Shown here: piece by piece, positions 11,129-22,833 of the stretch
How the letters are laid out: each line of letters opens with the position of its first letter
Position numbering within the stretch: position 1 is the first letter of the stretch
From: Diplolepis rosae
Taxonomy: Eukaryota; Arthropoda; Insecta; Hymenoptera; Diplolepididae
Reading direction: 5' to 3'
NCBI GenBank assembly: GCA_030998225.1
Contig: JAPYXD010000685.1
Location: 124,001-188,000, forward strand
DNA length: 64,000 nt
Notes under the pieces: generated by a model
Told to the model about the DNA's origin: nothing
Database searches by the model: none
Seen by the model: only the letters and a program-made list of their open reading frames with translations
Program-made: the position numbers and the translations under genes

Positions 11129-11903
11129 AAGGGACCTCTTCGAGACCAAAGATTTAACTTTGCCCTTCTTCCCAACTGCCTGGTCGAGCGCCTTTTCGAA
11201 GGCCGAGACGTCACCTCCCTTTTTAAGGACCAGGAGGATCCCCTCCCTCCCGGTTCTCTGGATGAAGAGGACTTCCGCTCCTGCATTTTGCGGTTTTACC
11301 TTCGCCTTCGTGGCTTTCAGGATCTCGGCGTAGGACACTCCATCCGTTGCCAACACCCTGATAGCGTCGCCCGACCTGGTGGCCGGAGAGCGCCTCGGCA
11401 ACTTCCCCTTTGTTTTAGGTTCCTGCACAGAGGGCACGAGAACCTCCTTCTTATTCTTCTCTTTTTTTTTTCTTTTCCATCAGCTGCCATTCCCCATCCT
11501 TTTGTGGGGTCTGGCCTCTGGTGGCCGCAGCGTAAGATGGTGATATCCCGCCCTTCCCTTTCTTGGGAAACCGATCCTCGGGGGGAGAAGGAGCAACCCT
11601 CTGCTCCCTCTTTGTCAGCTTTTTTGGGGTATCTCCCAGGGACTCAGAGCGCAGTCTCCGGCAGATACCCATCTTTTTTGAGGTGGGGTGGGATTCCAGC
11701 TTCTTCTGGATTTCCACCCAACTTTCTAGAAGGCATTTATGGGTGTTGAGCATTCCGTTCAACACCTCTGAGGCCTCGTTTACACTGTCCTTTACATGGC
11801 CAGGGTTATTTCTCAGCATACCCTGCTGGATGACACTGAAAGCCCTGGCCAATTTTTCCATTTTTTCGCTTTGATCCCTCAGGAGCTGAAGACGTCCTTC
11901 CAT
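11099..11903 (-). pseudogene. R1-clade Gag (ORF1), N-terminal part, copy A
   Basis: Two overlapping frames encode RLQLLRDQSEKMEKLARAFS with a coiled-coil-like pattern, then LNGMLNTHKCLLESWVEIQK, a basic low-complexity middle, and EILKATKAKVKPQNAGAEVL, a typical ORF1 block of R1-type elements. Copy B has the same order at 23590-22834. The frame changes near 11450 inside a T-rich stretch. The protein is cut at 11129 by a solo LTR and resumes at 10042. ORF1 binds element RNA; here it is broken. Confidence 0.75.
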
Positions 11904-12970
11904 CCTTCAGCTCCTGAAGAAGCACCCAAGTCCATTTTCCCCACCGTTTTCAAATTAGAATCCATAAATCTTTCTACCAGCGCATCGTGCGTAAAGGAGC
12001 GGGTCGGAATAGTTGGGAACGGGTGTTCCCCCGGACCGCAGTCCTACCCTAGTTCCCTGAGGCCCAACCTCCGCTTAGCCCGTCCCCGAATACACGGACA
12101 GTCTGGACTCGCTCGGGGCAAAACAGGCTCCGACACCTGTGTTCAATACGCACTACCTGATCAAGGTCTCGAAGGGCTGGCTCCTGATCCCGCATGGCAC
12201 ACCACCTCGGCAGAGCCAGGCTCACATCAACTTCGCCTCCTCGTGAGCCGGGGAATACACCATTCTGCGACGAAGCACTTCCATTGGGATTCCATACGGT
12301 AACGATCGTTTGGACTGTTCTTGGTCACAGACTGCGGAGGCTTTGCAATGTCCCCCAGGAGGTTCACCTATTCGCTCTTTGCCTCATTCAAGAGAGAGCC
12401 CGTCTATAAGTTCTTCTCTCACATTCGAAGAACACATATCACAGTCATGCGGCGCTGACATATATTCAGTTCATTTATTCCTCACAGGCACTCGCAGACT
12501 CATTTGCAGCGCCGCTGGCTGGGGCATGCATCCTTTTTCATGCATGGGGATAGACGCGTCTATAGCGTCCCCCGCTTTCAACCTGGGATAGACCCGTTTA
12601 TAGGGCACTCTTCACGCAATAGGAAGATGCCCGTCTATAGAGCCCCCTGCATTCGTTCACCGATTCATCGGGACACTACAACGTCCATGGCCCGAGGGCC
12701 GTCTGCTAAGCCTTCCCACCCGTCTTTTTTTGGCATAGCACACAAAGTTTCGTCGACTCCATGACATCACGTCATTTTAATAACGAAAACCTTGATTTTT
12801 ATTATAATATATATTTATTTACAGATAATTTAGATAATTACCTAACACTGGTGTTTTCTTATGATATTAGTAATTTTATATTCCAAAATATTTTTTAATT
12901 ATTGACTATATTAATATATTTCAGAGTATAGATATAATTCACGTTACAATGAGTAAATTTTTACTTTCAG

Positions 12971-13095
12971 CTGATAACTGTTATATGAAGCTCAAACTGG
13001 AAAGTATAAAAAGAGCTTCTGTCCCTCAACGACAAGTTCAACAATTAGATAGAGTAGTTCAAAATTTCAAACCTGTGTCTGATCATAAGCACAAT
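12971..13095 (+). CDS. TfIIFbeta: TFIIF-beta (RAP30) internal exon, linker region
   Basis: The acceptor tttactttcag ends at 12970 and the donor gtaagt starts at 13096. In the phase left by the previous exon the translation is A-DNCYMKLKLESIKRASVPQ followed by RQVQQLDRVVQNFKPVSDHK and HN, the conserved linker that joins the dimerisation domain to the C-terminal winged helix in TFIIF-beta. The upstream ATG at 12950 is read through by intron sequence and is not a start. The exon ends on a complete codon. Flanking introns carry R1-clade, LTR, BEL/Pao, THAP and mariner sequence. Confidence 0.9.
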
Positions 13096-13199
13096 GTAAG
13101 TATTTTGATTGTGGAACAAATTATAAGTGTTAACATTATTATTGTTTTGAAGACGAGAAAAAGGTATGATGGTCATTCTCTATAAGTTTCAAACTGATT

Positions 13200-14519
13200 T
13201 CGTAACTGAAGCTTGTAAAATAATTTAAAAATAGTAATTCAATAATTTGAGATGCAGGTTCGTACCCGGAACCTGAATCAGTTAAGGGGATAAATGAGTG
13301 GAACCACAATTTATTAAATTGTAAAAATCTGTCAAAAAAATTCATTAATTATTCCCTTGAAATTCTATATTATCTACTTAGTTATTTAAAAAAGCCGCTT
13401 GTTTTTAATAGAATATGTAGAATAGAATCACAAAATCGCTTTCTTGTAGCCATATTTGACGGAAAGCCAATTGAAAACCCGACGCGAAACAGCTAGTGTT
13501 TAAAAAACTAGCTTTGAATATATTGGCTCTTCGGAACTCAATTATTTTTCGCAATAAAGAAAATACATTTAACAAACTGAAGTGTGATTTACCTATTCGA
13601 ATTTCAACTTTATTCAAATTTGGACGTTCATCAGGTAAAAGCAAATAGTTTGTGTCACGAAAACTTTCTTTTGAAAAATGCATTGAACTCACGCGAGCCA
13701 AAAAAAATTATTATTTAATATCTATGAAAAGAACCACTCATTTTCCTTTAATTCAATGATACAAACGATCCTTCAAGTTTATGTTTTGCGAATCACAAGC
13801 GTCAAACCACTTAATTGCAAAAAAAGAATATATAGAGAATTGAAAAAATTTAACGTTTTTGGTTTTTCCGCTCCAATTTTTGCAACTTTGTACACAACAC
13901 GAGGGCATTTTTTTATAAATAGATCCACATAAACAATAACAATAGTCACGTACATGGAATATCGACAGCCATGTTTCATGACGTCATTGGGCTGCGCAGT
14001 AAAAACGAAAACTCATCTTCCGTATTACTACACCTTTTTATTTACATCATGGACTTAGTATATGTTTGTCCTTTTCTCACTCATAGCCTATTCTGTAACC
14101 TACTCGTGGCCACTCTATATATAATTGTTCAATGTATCTTAGGTACTGAATAATTATAAAACGTTTCGATGCGTAAAATAAGGTTTATTATAATAGTATA
14201 ACAGGCAAATATTGATTGGCTAAAACTAGGAATAGTCAGCTCGACGCTTGTATAAACATTGGCCGCGGCTCTTCTCTTATGCGTAACGTGGTTTTAAGTC
14301 CCGTGTATATAATGAACCGAAGAGTTAAAAATGAATTCTGAAATCTCTTCTTCGCTAAAAGCAATGTTGTCAAACAGCTAAGTTTAGATAATGGAGACTG
14401 TGCAGTAGAATTATCATTGTAAGAGAAAAAAGGTTAATTCTTAAAGTACTTATCACAATATTTTTGTCACACTTGATAATTAACTATTTATAAAAAAAAA
14501 ACATTAGAGTCCCAATAAT
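13200..14519. other. Intron 3 start, nothing recognised
   Basis: AT-rich. A frame at 13405-13701 (-) has no recognisable family. A segment near 13243-13275 (gagatgcaggttcgtacccgg) recurs loosely at 40058-40085, so it may be part of an old repeat. Confidence 0.4.
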
Positions 14520-14965
14520 CTTAATAGCCTATAAGTAGTTGGCACACTTTTTTACATCTCGCTTTAAAGTGACATTAGAATTCCGGACTTTCTCAACTCG
14601 GACTACAATATCGTCGCTGAGATGAATCCATTTGCCTCGAGCCTGTAATAAACGTAAATTCTCTCTACCCCATTGTCTCCAATAATGTTGCTTGATCTTT
14701 TTTAAATGTTGCCAGCCAGTTAAGCGATTATCAGTGTGTCAATTAACAAGCAGATAAACTATAACTATAACATACTTCAAAGGTAGAAGTAAAAATTTGT
14801 TAATTAGATAAAAATGGGTTTTCATTGATATAACCCGTGCTTTGCATAACTCTCAGAAGTGTGGGGCTCGTCGAGAGATGAATCTCCATGGGATCTTCTT
14901 GGCTGCTAACTTATCATGTATTTGTTCCTCATGATGGTTTATATAGTGGTTCTTTTATCCGCCTT
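14520..14965 (-). mobile_element. BEL/Pao integrase C-terminal fragment
   Basis: The minus strand reads KKIPWRFISRRAPHF near 14925-14870, equivalent to the WKFIPPRSPHFGG-type block of BEL/Pao integrases. From about 14735 it reads NRLTGWQHLKKIKQHYWRQW then GRENLRLLQARGKWIHLSDD, typical of the DUF5641 tail of BEL/Pao polyproteins. Stops and frame changes separate the pieces. No LTRs or upstream domains were found; it is a short relic in TFIIF-beta intron 3. Confidence 0.65.
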
Positions 14966-14988
14966 CAAAAGTCATTCCAATATTTAAC

Positions 14989-15065
14989 GCAAAATTGTGT
15001 AAATGTAATTCAAGAGTTAAAAGTTAATATCAACTCACTCTTGAATTAAATTTTCACAATTTTGC
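14989..15065. repeat. 29-bp-arm hairpin
   Basis: Arms 14989-15017 and 15037-15065 pair at 27 of 29 positions around a 19-nt loop (arm begins gcaaaattgtg). The size fits a small foldback remnant or a pre-miRNA-like hairpin. No evidence of expression can be read from sequence. Confidence 0.7.
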
Positions 15066-16376
15066 CTTAAATCTTGGTTTTGTTGTAATAAGTAAAAATC
15101 AAAAATATCTAATTTAATTTTTATTTTCAGAAAATATGCATAAAATTATTGTATTAACTTCAATACCTGCAAGCTTAAAATGCCTTATGGATATGTGAGA
15201 TTTAGGCAATTAGCAAATTTTATTGATTTTAGATTTCTGCATGCTTGTGGCTAAAGTACATAAAATTTTCTTTTTAAAATTTGGAGAATGGTTTTTGGTT
15301 TTGGTTTAGAAATTTAAAAAAAGTTCAATTTTAGAAACATATATCGGTAATTTCTTTTATCATTAAAACCAAAAGTTCCATAAATTTTCTTTTCTGTGGT
15401 GAAAATTGATCAAGCTCAACTTTTTTCGAAACTAAGCGAACACTGTCGGGTCGAGATAGCTCTCTTTGGCGTTGTATGCAAGTCTTCTGCAAGTACATCC
15501 TTGCTGGTTCCTGCTTCTGGGATATCTTCTTCTGATTCTTTTTTCTGGAATATAGATTAGAAACATTTAATTTCCATGACTATTTGAATTTTATTTCGTA
15601 GGTATTTTATTCTTACATTATGAATTCTAGGTACAAATTAAATGAAAATCGTTTTCACGGTACTTTTATTTTTTTCTTCCTTAGCGTTAATTTCTAGCCT
15701 TCAAAAAATTAAAATTAGCAGTAACCCTTTTCGTGTTGTTTTTAAAGTCAAGTTTTCCAATAGGTACAATTAATCATCCAGAAACATTTTAATGTTTTTC
15801 AAATAAAATATTACTAATTATGATATAGGGCTTGCAACGACCCTCAATTAATAAATTTCATATTACGTAAGGTTGGTTCATTTTATTTTAAAATTCGAAA
15901 ATTTGATGAGATTGAAAAATTTAGATATCCTATTGCCAGAACACATGTTTTTTCAAGTATGAAATTTTATTTTAATTTGCAAAGCTGTAACTAAATAAAA
16001 CTCCAGTCACATGTTTCGGGAAATTGCGGTGGGAATTTCTGACATTGTGGAATTTGTATTAGTAATTCTTAGCTATTTTTCATAAATAATCCTTTATAAT
16101 TTTATACTATATATGTAATTGCATCTATATCTTCAGTAACATTTAGATAGAAGTATATACTAGTTTTTTAGTCCAGGTATCTCAAAATTATGTGTTAGAA
16201 TTTTATTGTTATTCCTAAGGGGGTTTATGGTACTTTATCGAAGTTTCCTGTACTATTTTATGTAAATTTTCTCACGGTTTTTACATTTTTTCACATTTCC
16301 AAAGTTTACTTCCAAATTAGGGCTCATATGTGTAATGTTTTATTTATTTTGCTTAAAATTTTAGACATAAAGATCA
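15066..16376. other. AT-rich intron, one weak coding-like patch
   Basis: Only 15425-15545 (-) looks protein-like (ESEEDIPEAGTSKDVLAEDL, then HTTPKRAISTRQCS); family unknown, no start or splice sites defined. The rest shows nothing. Confidence 0.3.
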
Positions 16377-16406
16377 CTAATGAGGACTCTGATCAGAGTC
16401 GAAACG
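16377..16406 (+). ncRNA. Hammerhead-ribozyme-like core motif
   Basis: CTAATGAG is followed by a perfectly self-complementary GACTCTGATCAGAGTC (16385-16400) and GAAAC. This is the layout C-U-G-A-U-G-A / stem II / G-A-A-A of a hammerhead, with one core change (A for G at the third core position). Stems I and III were not established. Penelope-like elements, two of which are in this window, are known to carry hammerheads, so this may be a decayed one. Confidence 0.35.
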
Positions 16407-16459
16407 TTTGAAATTATTTAACATTTTAAGCTATTATTTTTGGATCCTAGAGTCATTTA

Positions 16460-16930
16460 TTAACAACATCGTATGAATTTAAAAATATTACTATTTACGT
16501 GTGCAAAGTGCACAGTACTTTCTCCAAAGTCCCCTATGCCTTCTCCAGGTTTTTCTATTTCGGTCATCAAAATTTTAAACTCTAATGGAGAAGAAACAGC
16601 CGCCGGTTTCATGTTAACATAACTTTGACACGACATATTACTACCCGGCGGTAAATTTAACGTCGGAACAGCACCGTACCTTAAAAAAAAAGCACCATTC
16701 CTCTTCTGATGAAAGCATTGTTCATCGAAATGTCGATGACAAACAAAAAATTGTCTTTCTACTACTTGGAGGTATTCTAACCTTGGCAAGTAGGGATTTG
16801 CGCATGCTTCTATCCATTGTTATCCAGCATTTTCTCTCTTCGCAAACCGATGAATAGACACATTTTTCTTCCGACCCCTTTTAGAGGTACACCCACGAAT
16901 AGCGCACTGAATTTCATACTTCGTATTCAT
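16460..16930 (-). pseudogene. THAP zinc-finger domain protein, interrupted by a stop
   Basis: From an ATG at 16930 the minus strand encodes 36 residues (MNTKYEIQCAIRGC, then VSIHRFAKRENAG), meets TAA at 16820-16822, and continues in the same frame with QWIEACANPYLPRL, QFFVCHRHFDEQCF and YGAVPTLNLP. Together this gives the C-x4-C ... C-x2-H THAP layout plus the AVPT signature. THAP domains bind DNA and occur in P-element transposases and host regulators. About 60 residues follow without known similarity, ending at 16460. The single stop suggests a recent pseudogene or a sequence error. No P-type transposase body was found nearby. Confidence 0.65.
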
Positions 16931-17512
16931 TATAAAGCGCAATCGCTTAACGAATTGTTGATACTTTTATACAACAATGGCGGAACTCATACGAAGCCGT
17001 TCCCCTTGTCGCACTCCATCCGCTTCCTACAACTAGTGCCGCGTACAGTACGGCACATGAACTACCCTACGGGGACACCCAATACTCTCACTTGCCGTCT
17101 GCTTTTCCTAATCATGATAGGTTCCGCGTAGTCAATTTCGACTTAAGTATATGGTCGAAGATGTCGTGAGAGTCTATTTGTTGGAAGATCTGCTATTATC
17201 ACGTCAAATGTTTTAGGTGTCAATCCAAAACAAGATACTATGTTCCGAATTATTTTTTTCAGCTTCTGTATTTCCAGATGGAGGCCAATATCGATGTCTG
17301 ATAGAACTTAACAATTGTTTTAGTTCACAAAAAGTAATCGAAGGTGTCAATAATATACTACCATTGAGGTGACATCTTTTAAACCTGGTATCTTCTTGTC
17401 AGGTTGAAATGGTGTTTTAGGTCATTCTGAAGAAGCAGGAAGCCAAGTAAAATTATTGCACTACAACTGACTATTTAGTAGTTTTTCAAGGGTTTTACTT
17501 CTAGATAATGAA

Positions 17513-18400
17513 TTAGGTGCGCAACTAAGTTCCCGCTGTTTGTCAATAGATGGCTCTAGCAGTAAGTGATGGTCGATTTTCACCTATCCAAAACGGCATG
17601 AACCAAGCTTAGACATATGGTAAACAAACCGTTTTGACACATTAGTGACTTTGTTTTGGCGTCATATACTTTGGGTTGTGTGAAAATGTCTGATTTTGTG
17701 CTAAATAGCGGGAAGTGTTGATTTTCTTCTTTCATCAGAAGAAAACGGCGACTGAAGCGCATTGAGAGCTCCAAAAAGTTTACGAAGATGCGGTTCTAAG
17801 TGAAACAACGTTCCATGATTGGTCCCGTCGCTTCAAAGGCGGTGATTTCGATCTTGACGACCGTCCGCGTGAAGGAATTCCAATAACCTTCAAAAACGCT
17901 GATATTATTTATTATGATCTGTTAAAACCGAACGAAACCATCACAGGGGACGGTATCGAATGCAATTAATGTGTTTGAGCCGAGCACTGCGCAAAGAACG
18001 GCCTCAATACGAGCAGAGGCACGAAAAAGTGATTCTACAGCATGACAACGCTCAGCCTCACGTTGCCAAACCCGTTCAAACTTACCTGTAAACGCTCACA
18101 TGGAAAGTCCTACCCCACCCGCCGTATTACCCAAATATTGCGCCGTCCGATTATTACTTGTTCCGGTTGATGGCACATGGTCTGGCTAATCAGCAGTTAC
18201 GCTCATTTGAAGATATCGAAAACTGGCTTGATTCGTGGATAGCCTCAAAAGATGAATACTTTTACCGTAACGATATTCGAGCTCTACCAGAAAGATGGGC
18301 TAAATTTGTAGCTAACGATGGGCAATACTGTGAATGATTCATTTGTAACCATTTTCTCACAATAAAGTTGCATTTGCAGGACCTGATTTTTTCAAGTGGT
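17513..18400 (+). mobile_element. mariner element, 3' end lost
   Basis: A 5' end TTAGGTGCGCAACTAAGTTC starts at 17513 and resembles mariner inverted repeats. A decayed transposase runs 17686-18337 (MSDFVLNS, KVYEDAVLSETTFHDWSRRF, GGDFDLDDRPREG, IAPSDYYLF, LDSWIASKDEYF, LPERWAKFVANDGQYCE). Several frameshifts and an internal deletion remove the region of the first catalytic Asp. The matching 3' inverted repeat was not found. Confidence 0.8.
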
Positions 18401-18907
18401 GTAAGCAGTCCAACATGACATGATTAGTGAATCACTTCAGTAATGTATTTGCTGAATCTTATCTCGATAAGCCTTTTTAACAATTTATCTTAACTTCGTT
18501 AATAAAATGCTCGGTTGAGATAAAGTCTTAGCATCGTTATTTTTTTTAAGTATTTCTAGGGAATTGGCTAGTGCCTTCAACGGTGTAACTCTAGATTTTG
18601 AACAGAATCATATCCAAATTATTTCTTCAGTGTTATTTGTACCAATTGCATAAAGACATCCACCATATGCTTTCGTAAAGACATCACTAAAATCGTGACG
18701 GATCATTTTGTGAAAAATTTTCGATGGCGGTATTGGTACTTTTGTGAATAGTTAATCCATTGATTTCGATTAAGGAGCCATAATCATTTTTTTCATTAAT
18801 AATTCTCCATCAGTCGTTATGGGGCCAATCAAACTTAGCTGAATAAAAATTTGTGTGTTACATGAAATAATTTTACGTTTTGTTAATTTACTCTCTTCGT
18901 TTGAAGT
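18401..18907. other. Nothing recognised
   Basis: AT-rich intron sequence without coding, RNA or repeat features that I can support. Confidence 0.4.
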
Positions 18908-19233
18908 TGTAACGAACCGTACATACGCGCTGCGCTGCAGCTCCCCTACCGCGATGTTCGAAGGGTTACTCGCACCGCCGCTACTCACGTGAGTACCCCC
19001 ACTAACCACCGAGCTGCGCGCGCAGCTACCCCTACCCCTCGCCTAGGGTATATAAGGAAGGACGTAGGACGGAGAAAGGGCATCGTAAACCCGACCATCT
19101 CACTCGACCAATATACCGACCGACCCACCTACAAATTTAGATCTAGTAAAAGTTTCTTGTTTAATAAGATTCCATTGATAGAGGCGTTAAATAGAAATCT
19201 CAATCACGTCGATATCTGGACTCTTTTATAACA
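18908..19233 (+). repeat. GC-rich LTR-like / promoter-like segment
   Basis: The segment begins TGTAACGAACCGTACAT and could end TTTTATAACA, the TG...CA form of an LTR. It contains a TATA-type box (gtatataaggaagg, near 19048) downstream of a GC-rich block with gcgcgcgcagc. A related start (TGTAACGAAGTGTACAT) and gatatagggaagg occur at 63357-63455. No target duplication is visible. An 80-codon frame (18989-19231) is not recognisable. Confidence 0.35.
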
Positions 19234-21144
19234 AGCTGATGTAGTATGTATCACGTGTTTTGATATGCTGTCTGGGTCTATTAGTGTCATGTGCCCAAGT
19301 TTAGCATCTTTTAAAAAAAAGTCACGGTACCTTCCTTTTACATATTAAAGTTTTTTTAGTCGCCCTTCCAATGACTGAGGTATTCTTAAAGCTCTTGTTC
19401 AAGAATCTCCTAGGATTTTTGAATTCAGAGGCAAAAGCACTATAAATTTTTCGACCTCGTTTTGTTCAACGACCTTGTAAAAGTATTCTTCACAGTAATC
19501 TCGTCATCATTGTAACTGATTTGTGTTTAGATAATTTTTCCTAAATTCCAAAACTCCTCTAACTTTTGCTTAAGTGTGAGCAGATTATACACTGATTGTT
19601 TATTTGACGCTTTTCTGTCCAACTCTTCTGACAAACCAGCCAAGTTTCGTCTTGCAAAACAATTTTTTTTTTTCGAAAATTGATTTGACCTCCATTGAGA
19701 AACTTCCAAGGATCAGAAATTGAAAATTGAGCGATGGCACTTTTTTGTCAAAGGAAGGATCAGCCAACATCATAATTGAAGGAATATTCAGCTAATTCCT
19801 ATCTAGAGGAACTTGCAGCTTTATCGTGATTCCTTATGTCACCAAACACTGCGAGATCGTAGTAAAATTGTCTATTTTTTATTTAGTGCCAAGTCCCGCT
19901 GATTTTTGGACTTTCGATTATATTTCTACTACGGCGATAACAGAAATTTTTCATATTTACTAGGTTTTCTGTTGCAAATATTGCAAGAAAAAGCCTTGCA
20001 ATTTTGTTTGAAATGCTCCTTGCCTAAACAATTATAATATAAATGCTTTTACTTCACATCTGTAATTTAAGAAGAAACGTCCATTTTTTTTAACTTCTCA
20101 CAATGGAATATAAAATGAAATCCAGTACAGATGGTACACATCATCAACAAGTTCTAACGTCTAATGTTGGTAAAATATAATATCTAATTTCAAGATAATT
20201 AGTACTCCGTTAATTTGCCCTTAACATATTGTTAGTTGATGGTGATCCGCCATCCTTGCCCTTCGTTGATACCGACGATAATTCAATCGTTTTGGGGTGT
20301 GGCTTTGTAGTTGTCTCGACTGCACTAGACGGGAATATTTTCAAATTTGAACGTTGGCTCGATGGGCATCGATGAGTCAGCCCGGTCTCCTGGCGAGTTC
20401 ATCAGGCTCTCCAAGGTCGTCGACATCCCTTGACGTCCCACGCCGTCGCCATGCGTCGGTTCGTAATTAAAGTAAACAAAATATGAAACCGGATTAATAA
20501 AAAAAAATTTAACCTTGAAATGATTGGAATTGACTGTGGAATATCTCGCAGTTTTAAAGCTGGCCTTTAATCAAACTTGAATAACTGATTTTTTGCTCAA
20601 GAATACTAAAGATCGTTAAATTGACCATAATTTGCTATTTCATCCTATAAGAGATGGCCGAGCTTGAAGAAGATTAACGCTTCGGAACCAGCTAAGCTTC
20701 TAGATGTTATTATTAAAGATATCATCTTTACTATGCTTGATGGGAACGTATGTAATATCGCAACAGGAACCACATAAACTTTGAGATACTACATCTCTAG
20801 AGCAACATCTGAATGCGAGGATAAGATCTTTTTTAAGCTTATTACATTTATCTTATAATCTGTCCATTCACATAAAAAGACTGTGATCATTAGAAGTTCC
20901 GGATGGAAGTAATTCTAGAACATTATGAAGTGAAATCCTGCATCCATGCTGAGAAAGAAAGTTCGAATGCTCCTTTTAATATGGTGATCAAAAGTATAAA
21001 AGTTAGAGTAGTTCTAATAAAGAAAATCAAACTAAATTTTTTCCTTTCAACTGTCACAAATGCGCTTTTCAAGGTCATATAAAGGTTGACTGCAGATCCG
21101 AGGTTGAAATACACGCAAATCGAACTGATTTCTTGCATGATATC
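19234..21144. other. Intron sequence, nothing recognised
   Basis: Mostly AT-rich. A more GC-rich patch at 20230-20460 has no identifiable product on either strand. Confidence 0.4.
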
Positions 21145-21349
21145 GTGAGTTGTGCGCCCACTGCTTTCTGTGCTGTGCATTTTCCACAAGGGATCCGCAA
21201 TAGCGACACGAGTTATCGTCTCTTTTCTTGAAGCGCTTCAGGTACGCATTGAAGCAACCATGGCCCGAAAGCGCTTGCGCCAGGTAAAAGCCGACTTCCC
21301 CGTGCTCGCTGTTCGTCCAGGTGTCGAGCTCCGGGATCAGGTGGTAGGT

Positions 21350-22730
21350 CCATCTCCCGGATTGGTCACCATATGCCATCTTGTCTGCCATTTCTCGACG
21401 AGTCTGTGCCTTCTATCCTTGCGGATGGCCTCCTTCGCGCGAGCGATTTCCTGCAGGTTTGTTAAGCAGGTGAGCTCCTTTCGGAGCTGAAAGGTCTTCT
21501 TCCTTTCCTCCGCCAATAAGTCTATTGGTAGGATACTCGCCAGGACCAGCAAAGCGCTCTTCGACACAGTTCGGTATGCTGAGACACCACACCTCTCTGT
21601 GCCGAGAACAGCTTCTTCTGGATAGCATGGTTATTAAGGGCACTTGTCCCGAACGGAGCTGCATAAGGCAGCTTCGATTTTACCACGCTCGCCACCAGCC
21701 TTCTCTTAGCTTCCCTGAGACCACCAATGTTGGGCATGAGCCGAGTCAGAGCGGCTCCACATTGGATGGCTTTGGCAGTCGCGATCTGCAGGTATTCGAC
21801 GAAGCTAAGCCTTCGATCCAACTGCGCATCCAGGTACTTAATGCTCTTTTTCCACTCAATTTCATGTTCCCCGAGAACGATCCTCGGGTTTTGGAAGGAT
21901 CTCCTGTCTGTGACTAGCAAAGCCTCGGTCTTTTCAGGGGCCATTTACAGGCATCTGCTATCCAACCAACACTTTGCCCGCCACACACTATCATTGATCA
22001 TCAGCTCCAAGATTCCGAAGTCGTCAGCGGGGCACACGACAAGTGCGTCGTCCGCAAAGCCGATGATGCTCGTTCCAGCAGGTAGGTTCATTCGGAGGAA
22101 ATCGTCATACATGACGTTCCAAAGGAGTGGACCCACCTGTCGCTCAGATAGTCATCTATCATTCGCAACAGGTAGTCTGGAAACTTTTTCCGCACCATCG
22201 CCTCGATGCAGATGTTTTACCTCGCGGTATTGAACGCATTGCGTATGTCAATGCTGACCAACGCGCAGAATCCCTTACGCTTACCAGTTCCTCTTCTTCC
22301 CTTAGTGGCGATGTCCACCACTGCCTGAATGGCGTCAACTGTGGACCTGCCTTTCCGAAAGCCGAACTGGTTATCCGAGAGACCGTTCTCGCCGACCATG
22401 TGACCCTGTAGTCTTTGTAGGATCATTTCCTTCAGAAGCTTCCCCATTTTATCCAATAGACAAACATGTCTATAGGATGAGGCATCTTCTAGAGGCTTGT
22501 TGTCCTTCCTCAGCAGGACCAACCTCTGCTTCTTCCAGTCTCGGAAGAATCTTCCCTCCCGAAGACAGGAGTTGAAAGCTTCTAGGAGGATCTCTGGGTA
22601 TGCCCCGATCATCTCTTTGAGGATCTCGTTTGGCACCCCGTCGATTCCCGGCACTGTATTTGCCTTAAGCCTCTCACCCGCTCTCTTTAATTTCTCGAGA
22701 GTGAAGAGTTCTTCATACTGGACCATGCAG
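21350..22730 (-). pseudogene. R1-clade reverse transcriptase, copy B (broken)
   Basis: 22726-22217 reads LKANTVPGIDGVPNEILKEM, GLSDNQFGFRKGRSTVDAIQ and LVSIDIRNAFNTAR, the fingers and first palm motif of R1-clade RT. Next, a deletion removes the GAPQG box (the frame reads straight into MGPLLWNVMYD at 22136), then IIGFADDALVV and LKMAPEKTEA-type sequence appear. Frame changes separate the pieces. The first catalytic Asp (SIDIRNAF) and the ADD pair are present but not in one frame. Confidence 0.85.
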
Positions 22731-22833
22731 GAACTTCGGTCCTGTCTTTGGAACAGCTATACGCGTGGAAACAAGCTTCGCACAATGTATTTTACTCGGT
22801 CGGCATTATCCAGGCCCGGGGTCTTTCTTCTAG

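Larger units (their letters stand above)
7637..12762 (-). mobile_element. R1-clade non-LTR retrotransposon, copy A (internally deleted, carries a solo LTR)
   Basis: This minus-strand element ends in a poly(A) tail (T-run on the + strand at 7637-7653) and starts near 12762, where similarity with copy B also ends. Order 5' to 3': a GC-rich 5' UTR (about 11950-12762); gag (11903-11130, then 10042-9578 after the inserted LTR); the first part of an AP-like endonuclease (9590-9410); a deletion; RT (about 9400-8380); a C-terminal CCHC zinc finger (8310-8101); 3' UTR. It lies in TFIIF-beta intron 2 in antisense orientation. Copies B, C and D in this window belong to the same or close families. Confidence 0.85.

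Noticed and set aside
7637..12762. Bacterial contamination or horizontal transfer suggested by the GC-rich islands
   Set aside because: The GC-rich blocks encode eukaryotic non-LTR proteins and repeat at other places in the AT-rich window; no bacterial genes or ribosome-binding sites are seen.
12950..13095. ATG at 12950 as a TFIIF-beta start
   Set aside because: The preceding bases are intron: a strong acceptor follows at 12970 and the upstream exon phase fits the exon starting at 12971.
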